A stretch of DNA of 11,859 nucleotides from Microcystis aeruginosa W13-11 (GTDB lineage Bacteria; Cyanobacteriota; Cyanobacteriia; Cyanobacteriales; Microcystaceae), in assembly GCA_009995705.1 (NCBI GenBank), contig JAADBR010000131.1:1-11859 (forward strand). The letters are read 5' to 3'. The translations under genes were made by a program, and so were the position numbers. Shown one piece after another: positions 5,971-11,859 of the stretch. The notes under the pieces are model-generated. The model made no database searches. It was not told where the DNA came from and was given only the letters and a program-made list of their open reading frames with translations. Position 1 is the stretch's first letter, and each line of letters opens with the position of its first letter.

Positions 5971-6039
5971 AACCCCCCTTATTAAGGGGGGATCAAAGGC
6001 AAAATCTATCTTCAATTTAATTATAACTAGCGACTTAGT
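5971..6039 (+). repeat. dispersed palindromic element, copy 3 of 3 (shortest)
   Basis: A perfect palindrome CCCCCCTTATTAAGGGGGG (5973-5991) is followed by GATCAAA and the tail TAATTATAACTAGCGACTT with AGTT. It is the minimal form of the family: one palindrome plus the AT-rich tail. It lies between the DUF29 stop and the zeta-like gene, with its tail end 46 nt before the zeta-like ATG, and may terminate the first and serve as promoter DNA for the second. Confidence 0.75.
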
Positions 6040-6082
6040 TCGAGGTTATCTCAAAATAATCTGGAGGACGAGCTTTTCCCTC

Positions 6083-6658
6083 ATGTCTGATGTTTATCTA
6101 ATTGGTGGCCCCAATGGTTCCGGGAAAACCACCGTCGCTAAAAAAATTTTACCCAACTTTTTAGGCGTTATCGACTATGTTAACGCCGATGAGATTGCCG
6201 CCGGACTCTCACCTTTTAATCCTGAGTCGGTTGCTATCCAAGCAGGACGGTTGATGTTAGAAAGGTTGGTAACGCTGAAGTGCCAAGGAATAGATTTTGC
6301 CTTTGAAAGCACCCTGGCAGCCCGACATTTTGCCCGTTTTTTGAGAGACTGTCAAAGTTCTGGCTATAGGCTCAATCTTATTTATTTTTGGCTACAAAGT
6401 CCAGAATTAGCTTTAGAGAGAGTTCACAGAAGGGTAGCCAGTGGCGGTCATAATATTCCTGAAGATGTGGTTCGTCGTCGTTATGAGCGGGGACGTATTA
6501 ATCTCATGCAGTTGTATTTACCTTTGTGCGATACTTGGGTTATCTATGATAATTCTGGGGATGAACCGCACTTAGTTGCTGCGTTAGGATTTAATCAACC
6601 TCCGATTATTTATAACCCAGACACCTTCCGAATCATTACCAGAAACCAAAATGACTGA
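6083..6658 (+). CDS. zeta-toxin-like P-loop kinase (COG4185 type)
   Basis: 191 residues. The P-loop GPNGSGKTT is at 9-17. NADE at 34-37 and FEST at 74-77 match the substrate-binding Asp and Glu region of zeta-like kinases. The arginine-rich segment RVASGGHNIPEDVVRRRY (117-134) is the lid signature of this family, often labelled predicted ABC-type ATPase. Classical zeta toxins phosphorylate UDP-N-acetylglucosamine; the substrate of this shorter subgroup is not established. The last codons overlap the next gene by 8 nt (ATGACTGA), indicating translational coupling. GGAGGA at 6063-6068 is the only Shine-Dalgarno, 14 nt before the ATG, which is long. Confidence 0.85.
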   Translation: MSDVYLIGGPNGSGKTTVAKKILPNFLGVIDYVNADEIAAGLSPFNPESVAIQAGRLMLERLVTLKCQGIDFAFESTLAARHFARFLRDCQSSGYRLNLIYFWLQSPELALERVHRRVASGGHNIPEDVVRRRYERGRINLMQLYLPLCDTWVIYDNSGDEPHLVAALGFNQPPIIYNPDTFRIITRNQND

Positions 6659-6836
6659 ACCCACCTTAACGGAACTGCATCAGAAAATCGATACAGGTGT
6701 TAGAGTTGCAATCGCAGAAGCAATTGAGAGACACCGCCTCTTAGGAGAATCTATCAGCATTTTCAAAGATGGCCAAATTGTCACCTTAACAGCCGAGCAA
6801 ATTCCGCCAAAACTTGCCAAAAAAACGGAGGTGTAA
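6651..6836 (+). CDS. 61-residue partner of the zeta-like kinase, probable antitoxin
   Basis: A helix rich in charge (TELHQKIDTGVRVAIAEAIERH, about 7-28) is followed by a beta-hairpin-like GESISIFKDGQIVTLTAEQI (32-51). Small proteins of this shape are, as I recall, frequent beside zeta-like kinases in cyanobacteria and proteobacteria. The ATG overlaps the kinase stop by 8 nt, so the two are co-translated. The order, toxin first, matches several zeta-like modules and is the reverse of the RelE/ParE pair upstream. No DNA-binding motif is evident. The antitoxin role is inferred from size and coupling. Confidence 0.7.
   Translation: MTEPTLTELHQKIDTGVRVAIAEAIERHRLLGESISIFKDGQIVTLTAEQIPPKLAKKTEV
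6827..6833 (+). promoter_or_regulatory. strong ribosome binding site, GGAGGTG
   Basis: A near-perfect Shine-Dalgarno overlaps the end of the 61-residue gene. The only usable in-frame start behind it is a TTG at 6845, 11 nt after the G of GGAGGTG. This supports translation of the HEPN-like gene from a non-ATG codon. Confidence 0.55.
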
Positions 6837-6844
6837 AAAATTGG

Positions 6845-7426
6845 TTGACTGTCTCAAATTTCACTATTCATAGAACGTATGATTATGTTATATGGCAACA
6901 AAAAAGCCAGAATCAATACAAGGGCGCTCTAACAGGAAAAGCTTATGAAGCGGTTGATTCTAACTTTGCTGAACCCAATCGCTCGGCTATTCCTCATCTA
7001 ATTCCCTTGACTGAAGTTGAACATTTAGACTCCAAACTATGGGAGAGAGTCCGTATTTCTTTGAGTGCGGGTGGAGACGATCCAACAGCTTGGGATAGTG
7101 CGGTTCGCAATGCGACAGTTGTTTTAGAGGAACGCTTGCGGCAACTGGGAAATATTGATAATACTAATCAAAAAGCCACGGGTAAAGATATTGTTAACCT
7201 AATTTTTGGAAGCAGTAAATCCGTACAAAAAGATAAACTTTCCTCGGAAAAATTAGAAGGATACCGTGATTTATATTCAGGTATAGTGAAGGTTTTTCGT
7301 AATCATTACGCTCATCGACTCATCGATCCTAAACCAGAGGAGGGTGGAGCAATTATCGTATTCATCGATTTATTGTTGAAGATGCTAGATGATTTAGATT
7401 GGCAGACAGAAAACGAGAATACATAA
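6845..7426 (+). CDS. TIGR02391/Ymh-like HEPN-fold protein with RX4H motif
   Basis: 193 residues. The C-terminal half (about 78-160) has the TIGR02391 (Ymh) pattern: a helix DSAVRNATVVLEERLRQLG, then ATGKDIVNLIFG, then YRDLYSGIVKVFRNHYAHR. Arg152-Asn153-x3-His157 is the RX4H signature of HEPN-superfamily ribonucleases, with the polar residue after Arg usual for active members. The N-terminal 75 residues are not recognised. HEPN proteins act as RNA-cleaving toxins in many toxin-antitoxin and abortive-infection systems. The gene follows the 61-residue partner by 8 nt, so it belongs to the same operon. The only in-frame start is TTG 6845, and no Met occurs before residue 180, so a lost ATG or N-terminal truncation is possible. 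Confidence 0.72.
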   Translation: MTVSNFTIHRTYDYVIWQQKSQNQYKGALTGKAYEAVDSNFAEPNRSAIPHLIPLTEVEHLDSKLWERVRISLSAGGDDPTAWDSAVRNATVVLEERLRQLGNIDNTNQKATGKDIVNLIFGSSKSVQKDKLSSEKLEGYRDLYSGIVKVFRNHYAHRLIDPKPEEGGAIIVFIDLLLKMLDDLDWQTENENT

Positions 7427-7451
7427 ATCTCTAATTCTTGTCTGGTTTAAC

Positions 7452-7478
7452 GGTGGATTACGCTGACGCTAATCCACC
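7452..7478. repeat. REP-like hairpin between convergent genes, also bidirectional terminator
   Basis: GGTGGATTA (7452-7460) pairs with TAATCCACC (7470-7478) around CGCTGACGC. I recognise this GGTGGATTA-TAATCCACC-CTAC unit as a common dispersed repeat in cyanobacteria and other bacteria. It lies in the convergent gap between the HEPN-like and methyltransferase genes. Its right arm overlaps the end of the methyltransferase gene and provides its last codons (Arg-Val-Asp) and TAG stop (7469-7471). Confidence 0.65.
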
Positions 7479-8263
7479 CTACTGTAGGATAATTGTCTTC
7501 TAGCTTCGTAGAGGATGACAGCAGTAGCGATCGCAACATTTAAAGATTCCACACCACCAAAGAGGGGAATTTTCACCGTTTCATCGGCTAAAGTCGCTAA
7601 TTGGGGCGATAAACCGGCTCCTTCATTGCCTAATAATATTAAAGTCGGACGGATAAAATCAATCTCCCAGTGGTTTTTGGTGGCTGTGGGTAAAGTCGCG
7701 ATCGCTTTTACCCCCTGTGCTTGATATTTTTTCACTAAAGCCCATAAATCCGATTCTACCACCAGGGGCGATCGAAACCATTCCCCGGCGGAACTGCGGA
7801 TCACTTTGGGGTTATCGATTTCGACGCTATCGAGACTTAACCAGATACCCTGTACTTCCGTAGCCACGGCAGTGCGAATAATCGTGCCGAGATTACCCGG
7901 ATCCTGCAATCTTTCCAAAACTAAGCCCAATTGTAGCGGATTTTGGGGGACTGGATGAAGGTGATCACGGGAAATTGTGGCAATCACACCATCGGGATTA
8001 ACCGTTGTTGCTAGGGAAGCGAGGACTTCCGGGGAAACTATCTCGACTCGTTTCGCTTGATTTTGAAGCTTTTGTGCTAATTCTCCCTGTCTTTGCCGCC
8101 ACTTTTCAGTATAACAAACCGTTTCTAGGGAACAATTCACCGCTAAAGCCGTCTCTAGTAAGTGCGTTCCCTCAATTAAGGACAAATTCTGCTCCTGTCG
8201 CTCTCTAGTGCGGTGTAGCTTGCGAATTTGCTTGATTAAAGGGTTTTGAACACTGCTAATCAT
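7469..8263 (-). CDS. TrmH/SpoU-family RNA 2'-O-methyltransferase
   Basis: 264 residues from ATG 8263. An N-terminal RNA-binding part (MISSVQNPLIKQIRKLH..., with the L30-like SLIEGTHLLETAL at 28-40) precedes the knotted SPOUT catalytic domain. All three SpoU motifs are present: motif 1 DPGNLGTIIRTA (121-132) with the catalytic Asn/Arg, motif 2 LLGNEGAGLS (210-219), and motif 3 KIPLFGGVESLNVAIA (231-246). It uses S-adenosylmethionine to methylate ribose in rRNA or tRNA; the target is not decided by sequence. A TTG two codons earlier (8269) is possible, but ISSVQNP after ATG is the usual family start. The C-terminal YSRVD and stop come from a REP-like repeat. A small palindrome (TAGGGC T GCCCTA, 8288-8300) separates it from the tRNA gene upstream, and cotranscription is possible. 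Confidence 0.9.
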   Translation of the reverse strand: MISSVQNPLIKQIRKLHRTRERQEQNLSLIEGTHLLETALAVNCSLETVCYTEKWRQRQGELAQKLQNQAKRVEIVSPEVLASLATTVNPDGVIATISRDHLHPVPQNPLQLGLVLERLQDPGNLGTIIRTAVATEVQGIWLSLDSVEIDNPKVIRSSAGEWFRSPLVVESDLWALVKKYQAQGVKAIATLPTATKNHWEIDFIRPTLILLGNEGAGLSPQLATLADETVKIPLFGGVESLNVAIATAVILYEARRQLSYSRVD

Positions 8264-8325
8264 AGCCAACCGGACTTTTCACCCCGCTAGGGCTGCCCTA
8301 AATAACTACGTTTTGAGGGAGATAA

Positions 8326-8409
8326 TGCGGAACTCGGGACTTGAACCCGAAAGTCTTTGCAGACACTAGAACCTGAATCTAGCGCGTCTACCAATTCCGC
8401 CAGTTCCGC
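8326..8409 (-). tRNA. tRNA-Leu (anticodon CAG)
   Basis: The minus strand folds as an 84-nt class II tRNA: acceptor stem GCGGAAC/GTTCCGC with discriminator A, D-arm with GGAATTGGTAGAC, anticodon stem CTAGA/TCTAG with loop TTCAGGT (anticodon CAG, reading CUG), a variable arm (GTCTGCAAAGAC), and the T-arm TCGGGTTCAAGTCCCGA. The long variable arm is as required for leucine tRNAs. CCA is not encoded. A near-consensus promoter lies upstream. Confidence 0.95.
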
Positions 8410-8430
8410 ATTTTTCTTTCACAATCTCCC

Positions 8431-8459
8431 ATCATACTACCAGACAATCCATAAGTCAA
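8431..8459 (-). promoter_or_regulatory. promoter of the tRNA-Leu gene
   Basis: On the minus strand TTGACT (8459-8454) and TATGAT (8436-8431) are separated by exactly 17 nt, close to the sigma-70 consensus. The mature tRNA starts 21 nt beyond the -10, giving a short leader. Confidence 0.7.
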
Positions 8460-8527
8460 GATAGTTGAGATAATTAAGACAAAAATCGTTTTTCGAGGTA
8501 GAATCACCGATAATTCGTTCAAAAATC

Positions 8528-8536
8528 TGATAAAAT
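8528..8536 (+). promoter_or_regulatory. extended -10 promoter candidate for murA
   Basis: TGATAAAAT combines TGn with a TAAAAT box. It lies 52 nt before the murA ATG. No -35 is evident at 17 nt. Confidence 0.35.
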
Positions 8537-8588
8537 GCAGTGTCGTTTTGCCGAAGCTCTCCTTAGCCAAGACTCCCAACTAAGATAA

Positions 8589-9914
8589 ATGAATGATCCT
8601 ATGACTATCGATACCGAGCATCCCTATTTAGAAATTCAAGGTCGTCACTCTCTCAAGGGTGAAGTTAAGATCAGTGGTGCCAAAAATGCCGCTCTAGTGA
8701 TTATGGCGGGAGCTTTACTCTGCTCCGACGAGTGCCAGATCAGTAATGTACCTGCCCTAGCCGATATCGAGCGTATGAGTCAAATTCTCTTGGCTTTGGG
8801 CGTGCAAGTCCGTCGTAGCGGAGATAGACTAGAGATTGATGGCAGAGACCTCCAACAAGCTCAAGCACCCTACGATCTCGTCTCCCAGTTGCGAGCCAGT
8901 TTTTTTGCCATTGGACCGATTTTAGCCCGTTTAGGAGAAGCAAAAGTTCCCCTCCCCGGCGGCTGCGCCATTGGGGCCAGGCCAGTGGATCTGCACGTTA
9001 GAGGCCTACAGTCAATGGGTGCAGATGTATTAATTGATGGCGGCATGGTACACGCCCGCGTTAAGGGTAATGGTCGTCTGAAAGGGGCAAATATTTATCT
9101 GGATTATCCCAGTGTGGGAGCAACGGAAACCCTAATGATGGCGGCGACTTTAGCGTTCGGGGAAACCATTCTCGGTAATGCGGCCCAGGAGCCAGAGGTG
9201 ATTGATTTAGCCAATTTTTGTGTTTCTATGGGGGCAAAAATTCGCGGTGCCGGGACTAATACAATTGTTATTGAGGGAGTTTCCTGTCTGCACAGTACCA
9301 ATTATAATATCATTCCCGATCGCATTGAAGCCGGAACTTTACTGATAGCTGGGGCGATTACCCGCTCGGAAATTAGTCTTTATCCCGTGATTCCCAGCCA
9401 TTTAGCTTCGGTAATTGCCAAACTGCACGAAATCGGTCCGCAAGTGGTGGAAGATGGACCCCATCGTCTCCGAATTATCCCTAGAGACTTAAAAGCCGCC
9501 GATATGGAAACCCTACCCTATCCCGGTTTTCCCACGGATATGCAGGCCCAATTGATGGCTCTATTAACTTTAGCCGAGGGCAGTAGCGTAGTTAATGAGA
9601 CGGTTTTTGAAAATCGTCTGCGTCATGTGGCCGAATTAAAGCGTCTGGGAGCAGATATCAAGGTCAAAGGAAATGTGGCTTTAGTGCGCGGTGTGCCTTT
9701 CCTCTCCGGAGCGCCGGTGATGGCCACGGATCTACGCGCTTCGGCAGCTTTGGTGGTGGCGGGATTGGCAGCCCAGGGGACTACTATTGTGCAGGGACTC
9801 CATCACCTCGATCGAGGTTACGATGATTTAGAGGGTAAATTAAGAGCATTAGGGGCAAATTTACGCCGGGTTGATCCTTTAGCCTTAGAATTGGCTACCC
9901 TGACCCAATCTTAA
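8589..9914 (+). CDS. murA: UDP-N-acetylglucosamine 1-carboxyvinyltransferase MurA
   Basis: 441 residues. MurA transfers enolpyruvate from phosphoenolpyruvate to UDP-N-acetylglucosamine, the first committed step of peptidoglycan synthesis, in the cytoplasm. The signature residues are intact: Lys32-Asn33 in ISGAKNAAL, catalytic Cys126 in [15 protein letters not shown] (so it should be fosfomycin-sensitive), the catalytic Asp317 in FPTDMQAQ, Asp381 and Arg383 in [14 protein letters not shown], and Arg409 in [13 protein letters not shown]. Length is slightly above E. coli MurA because of about 12 extra N-terminal residues. A second ATG at 8601 is an alternative start; neither has a clear Shine-Dalgarno. 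It is a single-gene unit, divergent from the tRNA and convergent with the transporter remnant. Confidence 0.97.
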   Translation: MNDPMTIDTEHPYLEIQGRHSLKGEVKISGAKNAALVIMAGALLCSDECQISNVPALADIERMSQILLALGVQVRRSGDRLEIDGRDLQQAQAPYDLVSQLRASFFAIGPILARLGEAKVPLPGGCAIGARPVDLHVRGLQSMGADVLIDGGMVHARVKGNGRLKGANIYLDYPSVGATETLMMAATLAFGETILGNAAQEPEVIDLANFCVSMGAKIRGAGTNTIVIEGVSCLHSTNYNIIPDRIEAGTLLIAGAITRSEISLYPVIPSHLASVIAKLHEIGPQVVEDGPHRLRIIPRDLKAADMETLPYPGFPTDMQAQLMALLTLAEGSSVVNETVFENRLRHVAELKRLGADIKVKGNVALVRGVPFLSGAPVMATDLRASAALVVAGLAAQGTTIVQGLHHLDRGYDDLEGKLRALGANLRRVDPLALELATLTQS

Positions 9915-9929
9915 TAGAAAAAGGGAGAA

Positions 9930-9980
9930 GCATTCGGGCAATAACCTATCGCTGAAACCGTAGATTTCCTATCCGAATGC
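9930..9980. terminator. long-loop inverted repeat after murA, terminator or dispersed repeat
   Basis: GCATTCGG (9930-9937) pairs with CCGAATGC (9973-9980) around a 35-nt loop. It occupies the 102-bp convergent gap between murA and the ATPase remnant. No T-run follows, so it may be a repeat element rather than an intrinsic terminator. Confidence 0.4.
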
Positions 9981-10016
9981 CTTGCCCCTACAGATATTAT
10001 CCGACTTTTTAACCGC

Positions 10017-10860
10017 CTATTCATCGGCTGTAAAATAACGCTCTAGAAAATCGAGAGCATGATTTCTTAAATCATAATATTCTTGAGTTTCTCGCATGGC
10101 GTGACGATCCCGGGGATGGGGAAAAGGCACTGTTAAAATCTCACCGATATTAGCATGGGGTCCATTGGTCATTAAAACAATGCGATCGGACATAAAAATT
10201 GCCTCATCTACATCATGGGTAATCATGATCACCGCTTGCTGGTGACTCTCCCAAATTTTCAGCACTTCCTGTTGTAATTTTCTCTTAGTTAAAGCATCTA
10301 AAGCCCCACAAGGTTCATCCATCAATAGCATTTTCGATCAAGTTACCAAAGCGTGAGCGATGCCCACCCGCTGCTTCATTCCGCCAGAGATTTCTTCAGG
10401 ATATTTATCAGCAGCGGCCGTTAGATGCACCATCGCCAAATGTTCATTAACAAGGCTATTTTTTTCAACTTTACTAGCACTTTTAAGAATTTCATCCACC
10501 GCCAAACGAATATTTTCTCGCACTGTCAACCAAGGCAAAAGAGAATAATGCTGAAAAACCATCATGCGGTCAGACCCCGGTTTACGAATTAACTTTCCTT
10601 CTAAAGTCACCTGTCCCGAGGAGGATTGTTCTAAACCGGCGATAATTTTTAAAAGCGTCGATTTGCCGCAACCGGAATGACCGATCACCGAAATGTATTC
10701 CTGGGAACCAATAGTCAAATTGACCCGATCAAGAACAACAAAATTACTGCCATCAGCTTGAGGATAAGCTTTAACGATATTTTTAATCTCTAAAAACTCC
10801 TCCCCAGAAAAGGAACTTGAGATCGAGTTAGGAACAGAGGAGAATTGAGCTATAATAATT
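10017..10860 (-). pseudogene. NrtD/NrtC-type ABC transporter ATPase, disrupted
   Basis: The family sequence runs from about 10802 (EEFLEIKNIVKAYPQADGS) to the stop at 10017. Walker A GHSGCGKST, Q-loop VFQHYSLLPWLTVRENI, signature ISGGMKQRVGIAHAL, Walker B LLMDEP, and the switch His in MITHDVDEA are all recognisable, and the end (YYDLRNHALDFLERYF) is NrtD-like. Two lesions are visible. First, a TGA at 10340-10338 falls in frame where the family has Arg (expected ThrArgProLys before MLLMDEP), a CGA to TGA change, and the next codon is TCG where CCG is expected. Second, the frame is open upstream but has no ATG, GTG or TTG before 10718, so the native start is gone. Nitrate, nitrite, cyanate or bicarbonate are the possible substrates of the ancestor. 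Confidence 0.85.
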
Positions 10861-11065
10861 ATCCCTGCAAATGAAAGAATTGAGATGAATTGGCTCGAAT
10901 TTCAAACCTCTTCAAATAATCGACGAGATCCCTAGTATTAAAAGCTTTTTGATCGATAAAAGCCCCCGTGCGACTGGCATTGATAGTACAGGCAGTCAGG
11001 CTACCAGTCACCAAAGTCGTCCCCAATCCCTGAAGGAAGGTACGTCTAGACATGGGAAGAATCAT
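10859..11065 (-). pseudogene. substrate-binding protein remnant of the NrtA/CynA type (signal peptide plus ~40 residues)
   Basis: 68 residues from ATG 11065. The start MSRRTFLQGLGTTLV has a twin-arginine motif, and LTAC gives a lipobox with Cys26, so it would have been a Tat-exported lipoprotein. The rest reads through TRDLVDYLKRFEIRAN and stops at 10859. Family members are about 400-450 residues, so over 80 percent is missing. The sequence runs within tens of bases into the ATPase N-terminus, whose start codon is also missing; a single internal deletion explains both. ATG follows the permease stop by 4 nt, as in an operon. The exact substrate cannot be told from the remnant. Confidence 0.6.
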
Positions 11066-11069
11066 GGTA

Positions 11070-11641
11070 TTAACTGCCCGGTTTAGCAGGACGATGGGTG
11101 ACAAGGATTTGTAAACGGCTAATTAGGTAATCGAGGATTAAACCGGTAACGCCGATGACAATCACCGCCAGAAAGACGGAACTAAGGTTTAAGCGATTCC
11201 ACTCATCCCAGAGAAAAAACCCGATTCCCACACCTCTCCGGTTAACATTTCCACGGCTACGATGACTAGCCAAGCAATTCCTAAACTTAAGCGCAATCGC
11301 GTAAAAATGTAAGGCAAACTAGCGGGGAGGATAATTTTAAAAATCTGGCGATATTTGGGCATTTCTAGGACTCTGGCCACATCGATATAGTCTTTGGGTA
11401 CAATACCGACTCCCCGGGCTGTATTAGTCATCGTTGACCAGAGGGAGGTGATGAAAATAACAAAAATGGCCGAGGGTTCCGCGACTCCAAACATGGCTAG
11501 AGAGATAGGTAGCCAAGCTAGGGGGGAAACGGGAAGTAGAATTTGAATGATCGGATTGAGGATGAGCATAGCTGGCCGGGATAACCCGATGAGAAATCCG
11601 ACCGGAATAGCCACTAATGCTCCCAACAGAAAACCAATAGA
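11070..11641 (-). pseudogene. NrtB-type ABC transporter permease, truncated and frameshifted
   Basis: The coding sequence starts abruptly at the IS edge (about 11641, SIGFLLGALVAIPVGFLIGL) and runs in frame to AVEMLTG near 11240, then continues in another frame as GVGIGFFLWDEWNRLNLSS to a stop at 11070. Family members read MLTGGVGIGFF; here GGAGAGGT (revcomp 11233-11240) has an extra GA compared with GGAGGT, a 2-bp insertion. Hydrophobic membrane segments and the cytoplasmic coupling (EAA-like) loop DVARVLEMPKYRQIFKIILP are preserved. The N-terminal ~80-100 residues are absent, cut off by the IS element. Confidence 0.88.
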
Positions 11642-11859
11642 CCTCCTGCAAAAGTCTTATTCAGCTATTTGATGATAGCCTAAAGAAAGTTCGTAGTTGT
11701 AAATGCCAGCGATTAAATTAAATCTCAGACCAAAACGTCGTCTCCGATTCCTGTATCTTGATGATAAAATTCTCAATCTCTTCAGACTTCTGTGAATATG
11801 TTCGATAACAATTCTTTCTCTTGATAACTGGCGATTAAATTCTTTTTCTTCTAAACTTA
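11640..11859 (-). mobile_element. IS5-family insertion sequence, one end in the window
   Basis: The permease frame ends at about 11641, where IS sequence (CCTCCTGCAAAAGTCTTATT) begins, presumably the terminal inverted repeat. The transposase gene points towards this end with its stop 17-18 nt inside. The other end and the target duplication lie outside the window, so the boundary is known only to about 2 bp. Confidence 0.75.
11657..11859 (-). CDS. IS5-family DDE transposase, C-terminal part
   Basis: The minus strand is open from the window edge to TAA at 11659-11657, giving 66 residues. The sequence LEEKEFNRQLSRERIVIEHI, then SLKRLRILSSRYRNRRRR, then FGLRFNLIAGIYNYEL is the typical IS5-group (DDE_Tnp_4-like) C-terminus. 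Glu19 of the visible part, in VIEHI, is the third acidic residue of the DDE triad, and the arginine-rich stretch follows. The N-terminus and first two acidic residues are outside the window. It is probably an intact element, since no lesion is seen here. Confidence 0.85.
   Translation of the reverse strand, partial: SLEEKEFNRQLSRERIVIEHIHRSLKRLRILSSRYRNRRRRFGLRFNLIAGIYNYELSLGYHQIAE

Noticed and set aside
3768..7526. Absence of HIP1 octamers as a sign of horizontal transfer of the cassette region
   Set aside because: The segment from 7706 to the end, which includes murA, also has none, so the gap is not informative in so short a window.
8388..8579. 63-codon minus-strand frame upstream of murA
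   Set aside because: It runs into the tRNA-Leu gene and through its promoter, and resembles no family.
1..11859. CRISPR array
   Set aside because: No evenly spaced direct repeats of 25-40 nt with unique spacers; the tandem repeats have 7-nt period without spacers.

Overview
The window looks like chromosomal DNA of a bloom-forming cyanobacterium, most consistent with Microcystis. I base this on seven copies of the cyanobacterial HIP1 octamer GCGATCGC (721, 1228, 2620, 2734, 3760, 7527, 7698), heptanucleotide tandem repeats, a high load of small dispersed palindromic elements, and a cyanobacterial gene repertoire (NrtBCD-type transporter, NtcA-like Crp/Fnr regulator, DUF29, Uma2-like start). 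The genus is an inference; no search was run.

Layout. 1-68 holds the start of a minus-strand Uma2-like gene leaving the window. 69-590 is gene-poor with several hairpins. 591-1499 (minus) is a transglutaminase-like protein and 1651-3102 (plus) a membrane-associated GTPase with a DUF697-like tail. 3103-3530 is packed with repeats: heptamer arrays plus a 207-bp MITE-like element flanked by TA. 3531-4000 (minus) is a RelE/ParE-type toxin-antitoxin pair. 4475-5167 is a Crp/Fnr regulator with an NtcA-like recognition helix and 5438-5944 a DUF29 protein. 6083-7426 is a tight three-gene cassette: a zeta-like P-loop kinase, a 61-residue protein, and a TIGR02391-like protein carrying an RX4H motif typical of HEPN ribonucleases. 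The core genome then follows: an SpoU/TrmH rRNA/tRNA methyltransferase (minus), tRNA-Leu(CAG) (minus) and murA (plus).

The right end (10017-11859, minus) is a decaying NrtB/NrtD-type ABC transporter operon. The permease has lost its N-terminus to an IS5-family insertion and carries a 2-bp frameshift. The substrate-binding protein is reduced to its signal peptide plus about 40 residues. The ATPase has lost its start codon and has an in-frame TGA before Walker B. The transporter is almost certainly dead.

Two themes stand out. First, repeats shape gene ends: a family of palindromic elements centred on CCCCCCTTATTAAGGGGGG sits in the same orientation just upstream of three unrelated genes; heptamer arrays abut the GTPase start codon and supply its stop; and a REP-like hairpin supplies the last codons and stop of the methyltransferase. 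Second, the zeta-like kinase / small protein / HEPN-like cassette is the best candidate for an undescribed toxin-antitoxin or defence module.
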